A stretch of 36,091 nt of DNA from Bacteroidales bacterium (lineage in GTDB: Bacteria > Bacteroidota > Bacteroidia > Bacteroidales > F082), in assembly GCA_015493215.1 (NCBI GenBank), contig WGDP01000129.1, positions 1 to 36,091 on the forward strand. Direction: 5' to 3'. Position 1 is the stretch's first letter, and each line of letters starts with the position of its first letter. Positions 25,356-32,988 of the stretch are shown here, piece after piece. The notes under the pieces were generated by a model, which was not told where the DNA came from, searched no databases, and saw nothing but the letters and a program-made list of their open reading frames with translations. The translations under genes and the position numbers were made by a program.

Positions 25356-26872
25356 AAATAAATTTACATAATACCGATGATTTTGATAGCTTTTTCAGAG
25401 AGAAATACGAAAAAGATACCATTAATCCGTCGCCTGAGCTTTGGGAAAGTATCAGTCAAAAACTAACATACAAAAGTGTTTATTCAAACTATCGTAATAT
25501 TACAATGCTTAAAGTTGCCGTGGTTGTGCTGGCTATTGCCTTGGTTAGTGCCGTTTTGTACTTTGAAATTTCTTTAAGCAATACCAATTTAAACAATCAA
25601 AAGGTTTTAACTAATAAAGTAGAAGAAGTAAAACAAGATGGTTTAATCGAAAATCAAAATATTTTTCAGGATAACGTAACAATGCAGGAGGAAATTGATA
25701 CGGAAACAGCTATACACTCACAAAAAAATAAACAAAACCAAATAGTTATTTCAACCAAAAAAAGGAAAACAACAACAACTGTTTCAACCCCTTTAGAACA
25801 TTTTAAATCAGATGTGAAAAACCATCAAAAAGTAAATAAAACTGACATTGACCATAAAAGTAAAAAGAGTACTACCCGGTTTGCTTATGACACGCATACA
25901 ACATCCGCAAGTAAGAAACCAACGCCTGTTAAAATTACTAACAAGGATAAAAATAAAACTAATAAAGAAACAGATAAATCTACTATTGTTACAAATCCTG
26001 AGAAAGATAAAACTCCTGTAATTTATAGTGAAAATAAAACCAAAGTAAAAACCGGAACAACTAATATTGCTGATAATAATTACTTGTTTAATACAGATTC
26101 CGTTTATGATTATAACAGTAAAAACGAAAATATACAAGTAGTTGATAAAAAAGCGAATTTTAAAAAGTTTGTTAACCGATTTTCCATCGGAATATACGCG
26201 ACCCCACAGTATTCATTTAGGTTTTTGTCGGCAAATAGTACCTACTCAGTGCCTGACATTGGGAAAGAGTATTTTAATGACCGTGAAAAAGGGGCTTTTA
26301 GCTTTACCGCCGGGTTGCAACTTTATTACTCGTTAAACAACAAATGGAAACTATCAACAGGAGCTGAATATTCAACCTATTCTCAAAACATGGAGCTAAA
26401 CGGTTTTGATTTTAAACAAGACAATCAAAATGGTTACTATGTTTATACCTCTATTGGTAAGGATAATTTAACTATTAATTCATCGGTACCGGTTAGCGAT
26501 TCCGAATTTATCAAATCGTCAAAAGTTTATTCCTTTATTAATATTCCCTTGGGGATTGAATATAGCATAACCAACAACTTTTTTGTGAATGGCAGCTTAG
26601 TATATAGTTTATTGGTTTCGTCTGATGTAAACTGGAAAGCCGAAGATTTTAACGGCGATTTCTCGGTTTCCACTGATAATATTACAGGTATTAACGCGAA
26701 TAATTTTTCAGTAATGCTGGGGATTGGATACAAAAAAGCATTTGGCTCAAAATTTAGCGTGGTGGTAAACCCGCAGGTTTCTTCGTTTGTGACATCATTT
26801 ACCTCTAAAATGCCCGTAAAAACATATCCTTTTGCAGCAGGCTTAAATATAGGGTTAAGATATAAATTGTAG
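25352..26872 (+). CDS. Possible anti-sigma/outer-membrane-barrel fusion protein
   Basis: 506 residues in four parts. Residues 1-50 are soluble (DDFDSFFREKYEKDTINPSPELWESISQKL), resembling the N-terminal segments of Bacteroidota proteins encoded next to ECF factors. Residues ~52-72 form one transmembrane helix (MLKVAVVVLAIALVSAVLYF). Residues ~75-265 are a Lys/Thr/Asn-rich low-complexity linker. Residues ~270-506 look like an eight-stranded outer-membrane barrel of the PorT/OmpA-like size (FSIGIYATPQYSFRFL ... AAGLNIGLRYKL). There is no cleavable signal peptide. The stretched linker is more than long enough to cross the periplasm, so one chain could connect sigma factor and outer membrane. The start overlaps the sigma stop (ATGA). 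Anti-sigma activity is inferred from context only. Confidence 0.75.
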   Translation: MKINLHNTDDFDSFFREKYEKDTINPSPELWESISQKLTYKSVYSNYRNITMLKVAVVVLAIALVSAVLYFEISLSNTNLNNQKVLTNKVEEVKQDGLIENQNIFQDNVTMQEEIDTETAIHSQKNKQNQIVISTKKRKTTTTVSTPLEHFKSDVKNHQKVNKTDIDHKSKKSTTRFAYDTHTTSASKKPTPVKITNKDKNKTNKETDKSTIVTNPEKDKTPVIYSENKTKVKTGTTNIADNNYLFNTDSVYDYNSKNENIQVVDKKANFKKFVNRFSIGIYATPQYSFRFLSANSTYSVPDIGKEYFNDREKGAFSFTAGLQLYYSLNNKWKLSTGAEYSTYSQNMELNGFDFKQDNQNGYYVYTSIGKDNLTINSSVPVSDSEFIKSSKVYSFINIPLGIEYSITNNFFVNGSLVYSLLVSSDVNWKAEDFNGDFSVSTDNITGINANNFSVMLGIGYKKAFGSKFSVVVNPQVSSFVTSFTSKMPVKTYPFAAGLNIGLRYKL

Positions 26873-26883
26873 GTTGATTTATT

Positions 26884-27060
26884 GAACTTGTTTAAAGTTA
26901 ACCTAATGATAATGAGTGTAAAATATTGTAAATCAGAAAATGAATTCCAACATTCCCCTCCTCGGAGGGGATTAAGGGGTGGGTCTATTAAAAAATATAT
27001 TCACTTTTCTGATTTACAATATTTTGCCAGTAGTTCAAATAAAAGACTTTAAACAAGTTC
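26884..27060. repeat. 177-bp nested palindrome, possible MITE or structured RNA
   Basis: Outer arms are GAACTTGTTTAAAGT (26884-26898) and ACTTTAAACAAGTTC (27046-27060), a perfect 15-bp inverted repeat. Inner arms at 26920-26940 and 27005-27025 are a perfect 21-bp inverted repeat. The centre holds the hairpin CCCCTCCTCGGAGGGG (26955-26970) followed by ATTAAGGGGTGGG, a motif I recognise as a frequent intergenic repeat in Bacteroidota genomes. It occupies most of the gap between the barrel-fusion gene and the exporter gene and contains no coding frame. It may be a miniature inverted-repeat element or a strong RNA fold acting as a terminator or processing site. Confidence 0.75.
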
Positions 27061-27127
27061 ATTAATAATTTAACATGCACAGCTATACACCAAACCGTGA
27101 GAAACCATTTTTAATACACAATGATGC

Positions 27128-29266
27128 ATGCTGATAAAAAAATATGTTAAATATATCTATTCTGTTTCGTCAAAGCCTGCAATTCTTTATGCTTTAATAG
27201 GATTGTTACTTGTTTTGAGCTATCCTGTTGTAAATATGCATACTGACAGCGATGGAAGCGGATGGCTCCCAAAAGACTCAAAAAAGCTGATTATAAAAAA
27301 TTTATATCAGGAAAAATTTGGCAGCGATGAAATCGTAATTGTTTACCTTACTTTTCCTGATACTGTATCCGAAGCGGGTCATTTAAAGGTGTTGAAACAA
27401 ATTACCGACAGCATCACAAAAAATATTCACGGTTTTGAAAGTGTTTTTTCGGCTTATAATATCGACCGTTTAAAACGGGTTACCGGTACTAAGTATGCCA
27501 TGCAGATGAAAAAAAATTATTTCAATGCTAATGATAAGTATGGCGAAATTATTTTTTTAAAACAAAAATTAACAAAGGATTTAATTGATGATCGTGCCTT
27601 TTTAATAGATTCTCTTCGTAATACATTAAGAGGAATACTTCCGGAAGGAGTAAAAACAGATATTTCGGGCACCGGTATAGTTTTCGATGAAATCAACCGG
27701 TTAAGTACTACCGATTCGATAAAATTATTTTCACTCTGCTTTATACTTATCATCCTTCTTTTGTGGTGGCAGGTTAAAAAACTAAGTTACATGCTAATAA
27801 GCTTAGGTCTCGTGTTTTTAACAATGATACCTTCTTTGTCGTTATTTGGTTGGCTGAATGTGCCTTTTAATATGATTACAATGACAGTACCCCTGCTATT
27901 TGCAATCAATTTTTCTTCCTATGCAATCCACTTTATAACAAGGCAAACGAGCAATATTAATAAATATGTGACAAACAAAATACCCCCGGTTTTTACTTCG
28001 GCATTGGCTTCAATTATAGGGTTCGGCTCATTATCTATCAGTAATATAAAAATAATTTCTCAATTTGGTGTGCTTACATCATTGGGTATTTTAGTGGGAT
28101 TGCTGATCCTGTTAGCAGTTGGAATACCTTTAACGGTGAAGCTTGTTGGTGTAAATAAAGCAGTGCTAAATAGTAGTAAGCTAACTACTTTTTTGACTAA
28201 CTATTACAAAAAGCTAAATCATTCCAAATCAGTTGCTCTATTTATTTTGGTTATCAGCATTATTCTTTCAGCAATATTTGTTTTTCCTAAAATCAGGGTT
28301 GATACAAATATGCTGCATTTTATGAAACCCAACAACAAAGTTCGTAGGTCAGTCGAGTACATTCAAAATAGATATGGGACTGCAAACATGATTGAATTGA
28401 TGGCGGTAAAAACCGACACAACAGTACTATCGAATAACGATTTAAAAGCAATTCATAAATTGGCACAAAAGCTTGAAGATATGCCTGGTATTAGCAACGT
28501 TGTTGATTACAGGCTTTGGTATCCTGTAATTGCCAGGTTGTCGTTTAATAATCCTCCATTATCAAAAAAATTATCAAAAGCTTTTTTAACCGACGATAGA
28601 AAGTATTCAAAATTAACGTTAACCATACCAACGGGGTCGGTTAACGAAATGAATAACATACTCATAGCCATTAAGCAAACCATCAAAAAAGAAATCGGGA
28701 GTACAAAAATGGCCGTCTATCCGGCCGGGTATTTGCCATTGTACATCGAACAAATGGATACCATTGTAAAAGGAATGTTGTCAGGTTTAGCATTAGCAGT
28801 AGTGCTTATTTTAGTGGTAATGGTTGTGCTTGTGAAAAATATTAAACTGGGCTTAATAACCATATTGGTAACTACTTTTCCACTTTTTTCCATAGTGCTA
28901 ATCATGTATTTTTTATCTATTCCAATCGATGTTGGAACTTCAATTATCTTTTCCGTTTTAATAGGAATGATTGCTGATGATGCACTGCACATTATTTGGA
29001 ATTACAGACAAAATTTAACACTAACGGGGGATAAAAAATTACCCACAAATGAAATCTTCAGCAGGTCGGTTAAAAAAATTGTTTATCCCTGCATTGTTAC
29101 ATCCATAATGTTTTCTGTAGGGTTTAGCGTGTTGGGTTTTAGCAACATGTCAATTATTGAGAATTTTGGTTTGCTCGCAACAGCGACTATAATACTGGCA
29201 TGGGTAAGCGATTTTCTTTTCTTTCCTGCCCTGCTCAATATTTTTTACTGGTCAAATAATAAATAA
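27128..29266 (+). CDS. MMPL/RND-family exporter
   Basis: 712 residues in two homologous halves. Each half has a transmembrane helix, a ~150-residue extracytoplasmic loop (about 36-195 and 390-545) and a bundle of five further helices, giving twelve in all. SGWLPKDSKKLIIKNLYQEKFGSDEIVIV and the second-half VRRSVEYIQNRYGTANMIELMAV fit COG1033-type 'predicted exporters of the RND superfamily', as do the GMIADDALHIIWNYRQN and central ATLL-type segments. Such proteins move lipids or hydrophobic molecules out of the inner membrane using the proton gradient. It is followed within 7 bases by a PAP2-like gene and then a glycosyltransferase, suggesting a lipid-linked substrate. Confidence 0.87.
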   Translation: MLIKKYVKYIYSVSSKPAILYALIGLLLVLSYPVVNMHTDSDGSGWLPKDSKKLIIKNLYQEKFGSDEIVIVYLTFPDTVSEAGHLKVLKQITDSITKNIHGFESVFSAYNIDRLKRVTGTKYAMQMKKNYFNANDKYGEIIFLKQKLTKDLIDDRAFLIDSLRNTLRGILPEGVKTDISGTGIVFDEINRLSTTDSIKLFSLCFILIILLLWWQVKKLSYMLISLGLVFLTMIPSLSLFGWLNVPFNMITMTVPLLFAINFSSYAIHFITRQTSNINKYVTNKIPPVFTSALASIIGFGSLSISNIKIISQFGVLTSLGILVGLLILLAVGIPLTVKLVGVNKAVLNSSKLTTFLTNYYKKLNHSKSVALFILVISIILSAIFVFPKIRVDTNMLHFMKPNNKVRRSVEYIQNRYGTANMIELMAVKTDTTVLSNNDLKAIHKLAQKLEDMPGISNVVDYRLWYPVIARLSFNNPPLSKKLSKAFLTDDRKYSKLTLTIPTGSVNEMNNILIAIKQTIKKEIGSTKMAVYPAGYLPLYIEQMDTIVKGMLSGLALAVVLILVVMVVLVKNIKLGLITILVTTFPLFSIVLIMYFLSIPIDVGTSIIFSVLIGMIADDALHIIWNYRQNLTLTGDKKLPTNEIFSRSVKKIVYPCIVTSIMFSVGFSVLGFSNMSIIENFGLLATATIILAWVSDFLFFPALLNIFYWSNNK

Positions 29267-29273
29267 TAAATAA

Positions 29274-29900
29274 ATGAAAAACATGAAAAATAAACTGGCT
29301 CATATAGTTTCGATAGTATTCATACCATTACTGTTGCCAACCTATCTTTTTGCAATTATCTTGTTCAATCTGCCGGAATTGGCTCATATATCCTCTATCA
29401 ATGATAAACTAATACTTTTGTTAAGTTTGGCAATAGTTACCGTTTTGCTGCCTGTAACAGTAGTCTTTGTTTTATATAAATTTAGAGTTATCTCTTCTCT
29501 GTTTCTTGTCAATAGAGAAGACAGAAAAACACCTCAGTTAATCTCTCTTTTAATGTATGGGGTTTTTACCATTTTTTTATTTTTAAGATATGGATCAGGC
29601 AATATCCTATCCGTAGTTATGGCAATAAACACCGTTAGTTTATTGGCCATTGCTATTATTACTAATTATTGGAAGATTAGCACTCATACTTCGGGTGCCA
29701 TGGGGTTTTCTGCCATTCTACTGGTGTTGCTCACAAATTATTTTTCTGTTGGCTTGTTGGTTCTTTTCTTATTGGCAGCTACACTAACCATTGCTGTTTT
29801 TTATGCAAGGCTATATTTAAAAGCACATACGCTTAAGCAGGTTTTGCTGGGGGGATTATTGGGTACAATATCCGGATTGAGTTTAATTTTTTTCATTTAA
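29274..29900 (+). CDS. PAP2-like membrane phosphatase (divergent)
   Basis: 208 residues, about six transmembrane helices. Three spaced motifs resemble the phosphatidic-acid phosphatase signature: NREDRKTPQ (~80), KISTHTSGAMGF (~140, corresponding to PSGH) and ARLYLKAHTLKQVLLGGLLG (~180, corresponding to SRxYxxxHxxxDVxxG). The third keeps Arg and His but has Gln in place of Asp. Members dephosphorylate lipid phosphates or lipid pyrophosphates at the inner membrane. It sits between an exporter and a glycosyltransferase in an apparent operon (gaps 7 and 12 bases). ATG 29283 is an alternative start. Confidence 0.75.
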   Translation: MKNMKNKLAHIVSIVFIPLLLPTYLFAIILFNLPELAHISSINDKLILLLSLAIVTVLLPVTVVFVLYKFRVISSLFLVNREDRKTPQLISLLMYGVFTIFLFLRYGSGNILSVVMAINTVSLLAIAIITNYWKISTHTSGAMGFSAILLVLLTNYFSVGLLVLFLLAATLTIAVFYARLYLKAHTLKQVLLGGLLGTISGLSLIFFI

Positions 29901-29912
29901 AACTATAGTCAA

Positions 29913-31106
29913 GTGAGAATATTGCATGTAACAGATACGTCAATTTACAATTATGATGGCATATCAACTTATATTAATGAAATATTAGAAGTATCGGAAA
30001 ACCAAGGCCACACGTCTCTGGTTCTAACCAACAAACCTTTTGGAAAAAAACACAGGGAATTTGGCATGCGCGAAAACACTAAAATTCATCTGTTTAAATG
30101 TTTTAGGTTTCCGGGTAAACCAAGCTTTGTTATTACTTATCCGGTTGGAATTAATAAGATAATTGAAGATTTCAATCCTGATTTAATATGGATACACACC
30201 ATTGGAACATTGGGTACAAAAGCTGCTCGCATAGCCCAAAACAGGTATAAGGTGATATATACAAAGCATTGTTTTGACGGTGAATTGTGGAATGCCTATC
30301 TGCGAATACCAAAATACTTTCATTGGTTTTTCAATTATGCGGCACAGCATTTTGAAAACAAAATACTTAAAGTAAGTAAAAAGGTTGTTTATCACCTTAA
30401 CGATATCTCAAAGGTTAAATCCTCTCCATATTTTCATAAATTTATTACCGTCTCTCCTCCGCTTAATGCGCGCTTTTTTGAAGGCAAGCCGTTAAAACAA
30501 AACAATCCGAAGACATTAACATTTGGGTTTTGTGGCCGTGCAGAGCCTGATAAAGGAATTGAAAATACTTTTAGGGGATTAAGCCTCTTAAAAGAAAAAT
30601 ACAAATTTTCCGACTTTAGGTTTGTTTTTATTGGCGATGGATCAGAAGCACATCGGATGAAAGAAATGTATGCTGATATTGACATTAAAATAACCGGGTA
30701 CGTTAACGATGTAATTCCCTATTTAGATTCGCTGGATGCCATGGTAATTTCATCATTGCAGGAAACAATATCGCTGTCATCGTTAGAAACTTATGCCAGG
30801 GGCGTTTCAATTGTATCGTTGCCAATAGGATATTTGTACGAGCATAAAGAAAAGTTGAGCAACTATTACGTTTTTCACTCAACCGATGAGATGGCCTCGC
30901 ACTTGTATCAGCATGTTGTTATGGCCAAAAAAACGACAGCCAATACTGATATCCGATCGATTAGCGATTTTTTAATTGATTATCCCGGACTGCTGGCAAT
31001 TGCTACTGCCAAAAACGAAACAGCGTTTACTTTTATACCTCTAAGACTTGGAGATATTCGGTTTGAGATTGATAATAAACCGATTACTCAGCAAGTTGGC
31101 ATATAA
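29913..31106 (+). CDS. Family 4 glycosyltransferase
   Basis: 397 residues from a GTG start, GT-B fold. The N-terminal half begins MRILHVTDTSIYNYDGISTYI and includes DLIWIHTIGTLG. The C-terminal donor-binding half starts at GFCGRAEPDKGIENTFRGLSLL and contains FIGDGSEAHRM and the E-x7-E motif ETISLSSLE, typical of GT4 enzymes. It transfers a sugar from a nucleotide donor to an acceptor that is unknown. The upstream PAP2-like and exporter genes suggest a lipid acceptor such as a glycolipid. No other polysaccharide genes are nearby, so a capsule or O-antigen locus is unlikely. Confidence 0.9.
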   Translation: MRILHVTDTSIYNYDGISTYINEILEVSENQGHTSLVLTNKPFGKKHREFGMRENTKIHLFKCFRFPGKPSFVITYPVGINKIIEDFNPDLIWIHTIGTLGTKAARIAQNRYKVIYTKHCFDGELWNAYLRIPKYFHWFFNYAAQHFENKILKVSKKVVYHLNDISKVKSSPYFHKFITVSPPLNARFFEGKPLKQNNPKTLTFGFCGRAEPDKGIENTFRGLSLLKEKYKFSDFRFVFIGDGSEAHRMKEMYADIDIKITGYVNDVIPYLDSLDAMVISSLQETISLSSLETYARGVSIVSLPIGYLYEHKEKLSNYYVFHSTDEMASHLYQHVVMAKKTTANTDIRSISDFLIDYPGLLAIATAKNETAFTFIPLRLGDIRFEIDNKPITQQVGI

Positions 31107-31137
31107 AAATCATTCCTTCCCAAAAAAATCATCATTC

Positions 31138-31170
31138 CACCCAACTTTTTTTTCCGCTAATCATCTTTAT
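31138..31170 (+). promoter_or_regulatory. Second strong copy of the ECF-like promoter
   Basis: CACCCAACTTTTTTTT (31138-31153), nine bases, then ATCTTTAT (31163-31170): identical blocks and spacing to the site before the sigma gene. Three further matches (AT and G) follow the -10 block. The leader to ATG 31212 would be about 35 bases. Confidence 0.6.
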
Positions 31171-31211
31171 AATTGAACACGTAATTATAATTTTAAACAC
31201 GATTAAATAAA

Positions 31212-32054
31212 ATGAACAAATTAGTATTATTATCGATGATTGCCATGCTGTTTAGCGCCCCATTATGTGCGCAGGATGTTATTGTTAAAAAGGACAGCAC
31301 AACAATTAAAGCCAAAATAACAGAAGTAAATAAACACACGATTACCTATAAAAAGGCCGATTATCCCGATGGACCGACTTTTCAAATTAAGAAAAGCAAA
31401 TTGCAGAAAATAGAGTACAAAAATGGAGACCAAACAGTTTTTGAAAAAAAGCATTTCTTTAAAAGTGAAAAACCTTTAACTGTGAGAGATGGCTGGCATT
31501 TGGGATTGCACTATACTCCGGGAATGAATGTGGCATTAACCAATGGCGCTGAACCTGTATTTGCCAATAATATGGGTTTTGATGCTAAATACTTTTTTAA
31601 TAATAACTGGGGTATAAAAACGGGGGTTTTGTATCAGTTTTTCGACATGGGTGAAAGCGGCGGCAATGGAGAAAATCTCTTCCGTGAAGATGGTACCCCT
31701 TCTGATAACGAAGACGGTGATAATGAAAATGATAACGATTTTATGGTTTCAGCCATTGGCGTACCTTTACACGCTGTTTTTACAAGCGGGAAAAGGCTGG
31801 GGGTAAACATCGAAGCGGGCGTATCCTATTTCTACCCGTTAAATTCACCGCTAAATACCAGTACCGGTTTTTCTGACAACGTGCTGCTTACAGCCGAAAC
31901 TTTGTTGGGAGGCTCATACAGGTTTAACTCCAAACTTGGTATTGATGCCGGTGTATTGTTGCAGGTTGACCTGGTAAACTATACAGGGCAAAAAAATAGT
32001 AACAACCTTTTTACAGGCTTGCAGCTGGGCGTTAGTTATAAAATCGGAAAATAA
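31212..32054 (+). CDS. Outer-membrane beta-barrel protein with small N-terminal domain
   Basis: 280 residues. The signal peptide (LVLLSMIAMLFSAPLCAQ) is followed by a ~65-residue beta-rich domain (DVIVKKDSTTIKAKITEVNKHTITYKKADYPDGPTFQIKKSKLQKIEY) that is frequent at the start of Bacteroidota outer-membrane proteins. From ~90 to the end is a PorT-like eight-stranded barrel (HLGLHYTPGMNVAL ... FTGLQLGVSYKIGK). An acidic stretch (TPSDNEDGDNENDND) lies in one loop. The gene is preceded by the CACCCAAC element shared with the sigma operon, so it is a probable target of that sigma factor. The lipoprotein gene 41 bases downstream probably shares the transcript. Confidence 0.85.
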   Translation: MNKLVLLSMIAMLFSAPLCAQDVIVKKDSTTIKAKITEVNKHTITYKKADYPDGPTFQIKKSKLQKIEYKNGDQTVFEKKHFFKSEKPLTVRDGWHLGLHYTPGMNVALTNGAEPVFANNMGFDAKYFFNNNWGIKTGVLYQFFDMGESGGNGENLFREDGTPSDNEDGDNENDNDFMVSAIGVPLHAVFTSGKRLGVNIEAGVSYFYPLNSPLNTSTGFSDNVLLTAETLLGGSYRFNSKLGIDAGVLLQVDLVNYTGQKNSNNLFTGLQLGVSYKIGK

Positions 32055-32095
32055 ACCTTAATAACCTAATTTATTAATCATTAAACCTTTGTATT

Positions 32096-32929
32096 ATGAA
32101 AAATTTAAGATTAATTTCAGCGATTGTCACCATTGGGGCAATTTTAATTATGAGTGCTTGCACCAAACAATCGTCCAGCAACCTCAAATCGTCAACCATC
32201 GCGGTAAAAGCGATTGCCTCTTCCGCAGCAGCATCAAGTAGTAGCCAGGCTTATCAGGTAGTTACAGCTTATGCCAACCTGGCTAATTTGCGCATTGAAG
32301 AAAACTCCGGAAATGATGGAGAAAACGTTGGAGGAGGTGACAATGACTCAATTCCTGATAACGACTCAATTGAAAATGGAGGCGAAGAGGGAGGTAATGA
32401 CTCAATACCCGACAATGACACCATACAAAACGAAAGCGAAAATGGTGGAAATGATGGCGGTGAAAATGGAAATGACGGTGGTACAGATAATAGCGATATT
32501 TCATTGCCCGGTCCATTTATGATGGATATTGCAAGTGGAACGGCATCATTAGGCCAAGTTAGTGTCTATCCCGGAACATTTAAAAAAGTTAACTTCGATT
32601 TTCAAACAACCACTTCGCTAAACAACCACTCGATTGTAGTTACCGGTAATTATACAGCTGCAGATGGAACAACAACGCCATTTACCATTAACTCTACCTT
32701 TACTAAAAAGGTGCAAATGTTGTTGGCTAATGGTGGCGTAACAGTTACAGCAAACAGTACTGTGGTAATAGATATCGTGTTTGATGTAAATGCATGGCTT
32801 TCAGGTGTTGATTTTGCTTCGGCAACAATATCCAACGACGAGATACTTGTTGACAACACACATAACACCGCACTGTTGGATACATTTGAAGCAAACCTAA
32901 ATACTTATGTTGAGCAGGAGAATAAATAA
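32096..32929 (+). CDS. Lipoprotein with Asp/Asn/Glu/Gly-rich repeats
   Basis: 277 residues. A lipoprotein signal (ISAIVTIGAILIMSAC) predicts a lipidated cysteine near residue 22. After an Ala/Ser-rich segment comes an acidic low-complexity region (~73-133) with repeats of GGNDSIPDNDSIENGG type. The C-terminal ~140 residues form a beta-rich domain (PFMMDIASGTASLGQVSVYPGTFKKVNFDF ... VIDIVFDVNAWLSGVDF) reminiscent of DUF4382-like lipoproteins, but I cannot assign a family with confidence. It follows the barrel gene closely and ends at a strong terminator, so the two form a transcription unit under the ECF-like promoter. It is probably a surface or periplasmic partner of the barrel. Confidence 0.8.
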   Translation: MKNLRLISAIVTIGAILIMSACTKQSSSNLKSSTIAVKAIASSAAASSSSQAYQVVTAYANLANLRIEENSGNDGENVGGGDNDSIPDNDSIENGGEEGGNDSIPDNDTIQNESENGGNDGGENGNDGGTDNSDISLPGPFMMDIASGTASLGQVSVYPGTFKKVNFDFQTTTSLNNHSIVVTGNYTAADGTTTPFTINSTFTKKVQMLLANGGVTVTANSTVVIDIVFDVNAWLSGVDFASATISNDEILVDNTHNTALLDTFEANLNTYVEQENK

Positions 32930-32949
32930 TTAACAAGTAATCTGTTTGG

Positions 32950-32978
32950 AGAACCGTCCATACCGGACGGTTCTTTTT
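32950..32978 (+). terminator. Rho-independent terminator after the lipoprotein gene
   Basis: AGAACCGTCC (32950-32959) and GGACGGTTCT (32965-32974) form a perfect 10-bp stem with a 5-base loop and a run of five Ts. Confidence 0.92.
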
Positions 32979-32988
32979 ATATTTGTGC

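Noticed and set aside
32978-32985. TATATTTG as a -7 promoter box for the PagL-like gene
   Set aside because: It overlaps the terminator T-run and lies three bases before the ATG, leaving no room for the start site, and no -33 element is present.
32983-32988. TTG start two codons upstream of the PagL-like ATG
   Set aside because: It would add only two residues ahead of a complete signal peptide; ATG 32989 is the better start.
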